Shown here in pieces: positions 30,139 through 33,821 of a stretch of DNA of 33,821 nucleotides. A program made the position numbers and the translations under genes. How positions within the stretch are numbered: position 1 is the first letter of the stretch; every line of letters starts with the position of its first letter. Under the pieces are notes generated by a model. It did not search any database. It saw only the letters and a list, made by a program, of their open reading frames with translations, and was not told the origin of the DNA. Origin of the DNA: Nonomuraea basaltis (lineage in GTDB: Bacteria > Actinomycetota > Actinomycetes > Streptosporangiales > Streptosporangiaceae); contig NZ_VCJS01000135.1 in assembly GCF_005893125.1 (NCBI RefSeq), forward strand, positions 1 to 33,821. Reading direction: 5' to 3'.

Positions 30139-31838
30139 CGCCGGGTCTTCGGGTGGACTTGGCAGGCCTTGAAGTCGATCCGGTTGGCCGTTCTTTGGAA
30201 CCAGCCCTTGATTGTTCTTTTCTTCTGGTTGCCGCAGGCCACCCAATGCTTCCAGTTGCTGTAGACCTTGCCGTCCATCCGGACGAGCGCGCCGATGCAT
30301 CGTCCGTCTGGCCGGTTGTCGTAGACCTCGGCGTTGATGTAGAGCTCATAGGGCGCTCTTCCATGCCACCACACCCTGCCATCGAAGACGCCAGGGAGAC
30401 CGATGGGATCGAATCCCGTTCGAGCGTTTGCTCTGAAGTTGCGGCCAGGGGCGCCTACGATGACTGCCTCGTCTTCTTCGGGGATGGTCTCCGTGATGGG
30501 CAGTTCCGGGGGGTTGTCGTATTCAACGGGCATCGGGGGGTCGGTGAAATAGCCCCGCATTGACACCTGGACGTGGGTGGTGCCCGGACCGCGGTTGGTG
30601 ATGGTCACACGCCCTTGGGAGTCGGGGATGACCAGGTCGAATCCGGTGGTGCTCTCCGCCTCGTCGTAGTTGACGCTGGAGATGCCAGGGTCGCCGTCCT
30701 CGGACGGATAGGCGGTGAGCCAGCCCCTGCCGGTCGGCCGCTCAGCCTGAATGGTGAGCGCGGCGGAAGCCATGGTCTTCTCGCCCAGGTCGATACCCTG
30801 TGTGACGTCAAAGGTGACGGACGCTCCCGGGGCAAGGTCCTGAGTGCTGCCGCCTGGCACACCGGCGCCGGTAAGCGTCTCGACGATGACCTTGGACGGG
30901 ACGGCCACATAACCTGCGCCGCCCTCCTCCGCGGTTGCCTTGAAGTAACCGCGGAGAGTGAGTGCCACGTGCACCGTGCCGCTGCCGCGGTTCTCGAGGA
31001 TCAGTTTGCCGCTGCCGGTCAACTGGGCCACGGTGAAGCTGCTGTCGGTCTCGTTGGGGACATAGTCCACCGTTGCCACGTTGTTTCCCGGCTGATCGGA
31101 CGGGTGCAGGTTCAACCAGCCTCTTTGACCCTGGGACCAGGCCACGACGTTCAGCGCCACCGCGTTGGCGCCGGTAGCGGGAATGCTCCGCTGTCCCGCT
31201 ACGTCGATCGTCACCGATGATTTGGCCGGGATGGGAGTGGCCTCATGGGCTGGGGATCCCGTGACGTGGTCGGGGCGGGTGTCGTACAGATATTCGGTCT
31301 CGACCGGGTAGTACTCGTTGCCCGCCTGAGTGTCGGTGGCGCTGAGGAAATAGCCGCGGACGGCGACGACGATGTGCACCGGGGCGTCGCTGTTGTTGAC
31401 GACAGACACCATGCCTGTGCTCGTGAGGCGGGTGAAGTCCTCGCCCGTGACGTTCTCGCCCTGGTGAAAGTTCAGCGTTGACACGGTGGACGGGGCGTCG
31501 GATGGGTGGACGGTTAACCAGCCGGACTGCTCCGCTCCAATCGCGGTGATGTTCAGGGCAACCGCCGACACCCCGGAAGCCGGTACGTCCGCTTGGCCGG
31601 CGACCTGGAAGGTGACCTGGCCCCTGCCCGGGACCTTGGTGGAGCCGACACCGCCGGTCCCATTGCGGGTGTCCGCGAGCACGGCCGGGTTCACGACCAT
31701 GAACTGGCTGTCCGGGGCCTCGTCGGCCCTGGCCGGATGAATCGACGAGGTCGCCGTCATCAGCGAAATCAGCAGGATGAGTACGGTTGCCACGGCTGTG
31801 ACGGCACGCCCGGTCGGGCGAGCATGAACAGAATGCAT
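30108..31838 (-). CDS. Secreted protein with three tandem surface-repeat domains
   Basis: 576 residues. Signal peptide (RPTGRAVTAVATVLILLISL, cleavage near ARA|DE). Three repeats of about 125-130 residues follow (about 48-170, 180-305 and 315-440), each with a 'DTR..G', 'VP..G.V...VAG', 'ASG..AVALN', 'GWL..HPS', 'V..GYF' pattern found in many actinobacterial cell-wall and esterase-linked proteins. The third lacks the DTR motif (VETLTG). A C-terminal domain (about 465-576) has four cysteines (RCIG, ACGN, KACQ, AWCT) and VWWHGRAPYELYINAEVYDN, possibly a disulphide-stabilised binding module. AAAGG precedes the ATG. It lies 38 nt after the orphan ATPase gene, so cotranscription is likely. Confidence 0.82.
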   Translation of the reverse strand: MHSVHARPTGRAVTAVATVLILLISLMTATSSIHPARADEAPDSQFMVVNPAVLADTRNGTGGVGSTKVPGRGQVTFQVAGQADVPASGVSAVALNITAIGAEQSGWLTVHPSDAPSTVSTLNFHQGENVTGEDFTRLTSTGMVSVVNNSDAPVHIVVAVRGYFLSATDTQAGNEYYPVETEYLYDTRPDHVTGSPAHEATPIPAKSSVTIDVAGQRSIPATGANAVALNVVAWSQGQRGWLNLHPSDQPGNNVATVDYVPNETDSSFTVAQLTGSGKLILENRGSGTVHVALTLRGYFKATAEEGGAGYVAVPSKVIVETLTGAGVPGGSTQDLAPGASVTFDVTQGIDLGEKTMASAALTIQAERPTGRGWLTAYPSEDGDPGISSVNYDEAESTTGFDLVIPDSQGRVTITNRGPGTTHVQVSMRGYFTDPPMPVEYDNPPELPITETIPEEDEAVIVGAPGRNFRANARTGFDPIGLPGVFDGRVWWHGRAPYELYINAEVYDNRPDGRCIGALVRMDGKVYSNWKHWVACGNQKKRTIKGWFQRTANRIDFKACQVHPKTRRYAWCTTEWK

Positions 31839-31876
31839 ACGTGCACCTTTCGTATTCGGTTTTGCGGTTTTGGGAA

Positions 31877-32311
31877 TCAGGCCAAGAAAGCCGTCCCCTT
31901 TCTCAGGGGAACGGTGGCGCTTGTCGTGGTGCCTTCTCCCTGTACGCCGTTGACGGTGAGGCGGCCGCCCAGTCCGGCGACTTGGGCCCGCCGACCGTGC
32001 AGGCGGGCCTCGAACGCCTCCGCCGACATCCCGCGGCCGTCATCGCTGACGGTCAAGCGCAGTCTGTCGGCGGTCACAGTGAGGGCGATGGAAACGGTAC
32101 GGGCCGATGCCTGCCGTTCCACCTCCTGCAGGACATCACGGATCGCGCCATGGACGATCTCGGCGATCACGGCAGGAAGCGGCTGTTGCGGCAGAGCCCA
32201 GATCTCCACCGCGATCCCCGTCCGCAGCGACCATTCCGCCAAGTAGTCCGCCAAAGCCTGTGAGGCTGTGCGACTGCCTGTTTCGAGTTCCCCATGCGAG
32301 CTATTGATCAT
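31877..32311 (-). CDS. Orphan GHKL (histidine-kinase-type) ATPase domain protein
   Basis: 144 residues comprising only a HATPase_c fold. An N-box-like helix (EIVHGAIRDVLQEVERQA, 51-68), strands RTVSIALTVTADRLRLTVSD, G1 box DDGRGM (90-95), then GLGGRLTVNGVQGEGTTTSA with the G2-type GEGT. It resembles the C-terminal part of NarL-type sensor kinases, but has no dimerisation or phospho-acceptor helix, no sensor and no adjacent response regulator. The conserved Mg-binding Asn of the N-box appears to be Asp59. It may be an anti-sigma-like kinase or a degenerate sensor. GGGGAAG precedes the ATG. It lies between a secreted lectin and a secreted repeat protein. Confidence 0.75.
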   Translation of the reverse strand: MINSSHGELETGSRTASQALADYLAEWSLRTGIAVEIWALPQQPLPAVIAEIVHGAIRDVLQEVERQASARTVSIALTVTADRLRLTVSDDGRGMSAEAFEARLHGRRAQVAGLGGRLTVNGVQGEGTTTSATVPLRKGTAFLA

Positions 32312-32383
32312 CTGCTTCTTCCCCGCTCGTCGATAAGTCCAGGGCGCCTGAGCAGGCCGTCCGGAATAGCTGCGCGGGAACGG

Positions 32384-32878
32384 TCATCGCCGGAGCCAGG
32401 CCTGCTCAGAGGTGATCTTGCAGGGCCACTGGATCGCCTTCTTGCCCTTGCGCTTCTCGCCGGACCCGATGGCGAGGCACATTCCTGTGGCCCTGTTGTG
32501 AAGCCGCTGCAGACCGTCGTAGACCCACTCCTGCGCCAGTCCGCCGTCCGTGCACGGCCACTGGATCGCGATCTTCCCCTTCTTCTTCTCACCGCGCCCA
32601 ATGGCCAGGCACAGCCCGGTCTTGACGTTCACCAGCCGGCGGTCGGGCCGGTAGATCCAGCGCTGCTCCTTGCCCCCGGTACAGGGCCACTGGATCACCG
32701 GCTTGGCCGCCTTCACCTCTCCCCGGCCCACGGCCAGGCACATGCCGGTCGCGCCGTTGACGTATGCCCGGCCGGGCCCCGCGGAGGCCACGGCGGCTTG
32801 TGCGGACGCGGTGGGCGGCAGGGACAGCACGGTCAGGGCGGTCACCACCACGGCGGCGGTCTTGGAGCTCGTGCGCAT
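32384..32878 (-). CDS. Secreted ricin-type beta-trefoil lectin
   Basis: 164 residues from ATG 32878 (AAGGAC upstream; a longer frame from 32905 lacks one). Signal peptide MRTSSKTAAVVVTALTVLSL, cleavage near ASA|QA. The mature chain is almost entirely one beta-trefoil of three repeats, each with 'G.CLA(V/I)G.GE....K..IQWPC' and ending in a Q-x-W triad (QRWIY, QEWVY, QAWLR). Each repeat has the Cys pair typical of CBM13/ricin B modules. It should bind galactose- or xylan-like glycans outside the cell. It stands alone, without an attached hydrolase, and is first of three co-directional genes. Confidence 0.9.
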   Translation of the reverse strand: MRTSSKTAAVVVTALTVLSLPPTASAQAAVASAGPGRAYVNGATGMCLAVGRGEVKAAKPVIQWPCTGGKEQRWIYRPDRRLVNVKTGLCLAIGRGEKKKGKIAIQWPCTDGGLAQEWVYDGLQRLHNRATGMCLAIGSGEKRKGKKAIQWPCKITSEQAWLRR

Positions 32879-33351
32879 GGATGTCCTTCTCGGGTGGTCG
32901 ATCAAGGGGGGACGAGATCACGAGACTCGTCGCGATCGTCAGCAGTCGTTGATCCCGATCGGCAAGCGGGCTGGGACAGGTCACACGTGCGTGTGCCGGC
33001 CCCCGGCGGTTCCCAGCGGTCTCAGCGGCAAGCGGTCCCGTGACCGCTTGCCCGCCGAGGTCTGTGGCACCAGGATCGTGGCGGCAAGATTGTTCGGCAC
33101 CCCTCATCAGGCGGGCAAACAATGCTTTTCTCGGCAGAACGGTTCCTCTCCGCGTCTCCCCGGCCGGTGGCAGCGGCTCCTGACGCCGATCGACCTTCCG
33201 CTGGACTCTTGTCAACGGCCGCGTGTGTCGCTCACGCGCGCAGGCATTCAGGCCTGCGACGCACGCGATCGGCGGGCCCGGGTCAACCGTTGATGTGATC
33301 AGCGAGCGTGTCCGAACCGTCTTCGTCGTCTAGTGAATGGAGCCCGTAACG
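32879..33351. promoter_or_regulatory. Divergent intergenic region with strong hairpin 33027-33052
   Basis: This stretch lies between the minus-strand lectin gene and the plus-strand second nSTAND gene and holds no gene. GGCAAGCGGTC (33027-33037) and GACCGCTTGCC (33042-33052) form a perfect 11-bp stem with a 4-nt loop. GGCAAGCGG also occurs at 32961-32969, giving three copies of the 9-mer (two direct, one inverted). A terminator makes no sense between divergent genes, so operator use is more likely. A smaller hairpin, CGCAGGC/GCCTGCG, is at 33239-33258. Confidence 0.5.
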
Positions 33352-33821
33352 GTGGCAGGCCGTCGTGAAAGTCCGGTGGATCCGGCAGCGGGACCGGTTC
33401 AACGCTTTGCCGCTGAGTTACGCAAGCTGCGTCAGGAAGCGGGCGGCCTCACCTATCGGGCCATGGCCAAGCGCGCCGGTTATTCGGTCACCACGCTGTC
33501 GCAGGCGGCGGCGGGTGAGCGGCTGGCTTCACTGCCCGTCGTCTTGGCTTTTGTGGAAACATGCGGCGCAGACGTCTCCGCATGGGAGCGCCGCTGGCGG
33601 CAGGTCGCTCAGGAACTGGCGCGCGAGAGGGCCGACGATGACGGTGCCGCCGGGCCGTACCTGGGCCTGGCCCCCTACGACACGCACGATTCCAGTCGTT
33701 TCTTCGGACGGGAGCGGCTCGTCGAGGAATTGCACGAGCTGCTTGGCCGGCATCGCTTCGCCGCGGTGTTCGGCCCTTCGGGCAGCGGCAAGTCGTCCCT
33801 GTTGCGCGCCGGGCTCGTGCC
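33352..33821 (+). CDS. HTH - nSTAND NTPase protein, 3' end cut by window
   Basis: The first 156 residues are visible. GTG 33352 follows GGAG with a 9-nt gap. An N-terminal helix-turn-helix-like domain (YRAMAKRAGYSVTTLSQAAA, GERLASLPVVLAFVETCGAD) leads to GPYLGLAPYDTHDSSRFFGR, then Walker A GPSGSGKS near 144-151. It aligns segment by segment with residues 8-152 of the nSTAND-WD40 protein at 22174-25764, so the two are paralogues. Its sensor domain lies outside the window and may or may not be WD40. Divergent from the lectin gene with a hairpin-containing region between. Confidence 0.9.
   Translation, partial: MAGRRESPVDPAAGPVQRFAAELRKLRQEAGGLTYRAMAKRAGYSVTTLSQAAAGERLASLPVVLAFVETCGADVSAWERRWRQVAQELARERADDDGAAGPYLGLAPYDTHDSSRFFGRERLVEELHELLGRHRFAAVFGPSGSGKSSLLRAGLV

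Noticed and set aside
1..33821. tRNA, rRNA, riboswitch or CRISPR array anywhere in the window
   Set aside because: No cloverleaf with a TTCRANY T-loop, no rRNA core sequence, no riboswitch consensus and no regularly spaced repeat was seen by eye. A covariance-model scan would be needed to exclude small RNAs.

Overview
The window is high-GC DNA of an actinomycete. Strong GC preference at third codon positions, Gly/Ala/Arg-rich proteins, frequent GTG starts, Tat/Sec-type secreted proteins with Ala-X-Ala sites, and nSTAND-WD40 proteins suggest a Streptosporangiales-type genome (Nonomuraea or a relative). That placement is inference; no rRNA or marker gene is present. The left end carries a sequencing-adapter remnant (1-19) and the right end cuts a gene, so this is a piece of a draft contig.

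Left part (256-6814), regulatory and detoxification genes: an AraC regulator; a three-gene minus-strand operon (two VOC/glyoxalase-fold proteins and a DUF1801-like protein); a divergent 939-residue LuxR-HTH/NB-ARC-type ATPase regulator with two perfect dyads in the shared promoter region; and an alpha/beta hydrolase.

7187-9968 is a compositionally different islet: a 457-residue protein I cannot assign, coupled to an FkbM-family methyltransferase, followed by a convergent antitoxin/toxin pair with an operator-like palindrome upstream.

10198-19635 is a run of small regulator-target units: PadR with its dyad and a SAM methyltransferase; a secreted protein; a secreted Vgb-like beta-propeller divergent from a MerR/TipAS-type regulator, with two near-identical MerR operators in 19-bp-spaced promoters; a hydrolase plus pentapeptide-DinB pair; a TetR/QorB-like oxidoreductase divergent pair; and a lipoprotein TAP-type peptidase. 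Many genes are closed by strong hairpins.

19808-26021: a tiny hypothetical gene, a 5'-truncated and stop-interrupted aldehyde dehydrogenase that still has its terminator, a CPBP membrane protease, and a 1196-residue HTH-nSTAND ATPase-TM-WD40 protein.

26022-33821 looks like an accessory surface and conflict region: secreted proteins (one with five exact-period FG-GAP repeats in which cysteines come and go in pairs), a graveyard of an IS630 remnant, an IS1634-type transposase pseudogene and an MFS fragment, then a minus-strand set of ricin-type lectin, orphan GHKL ATPase and a three-repeat surface protein, divergent from a second HTH-nSTAND gene that runs off the end.

The best candidates for something undescribed are the 457-aa/FkbM/toxin-antitoxin islet and the lectin-ATPase-surface protein set between two nSTAND genes. 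Both proposals are inference from context.
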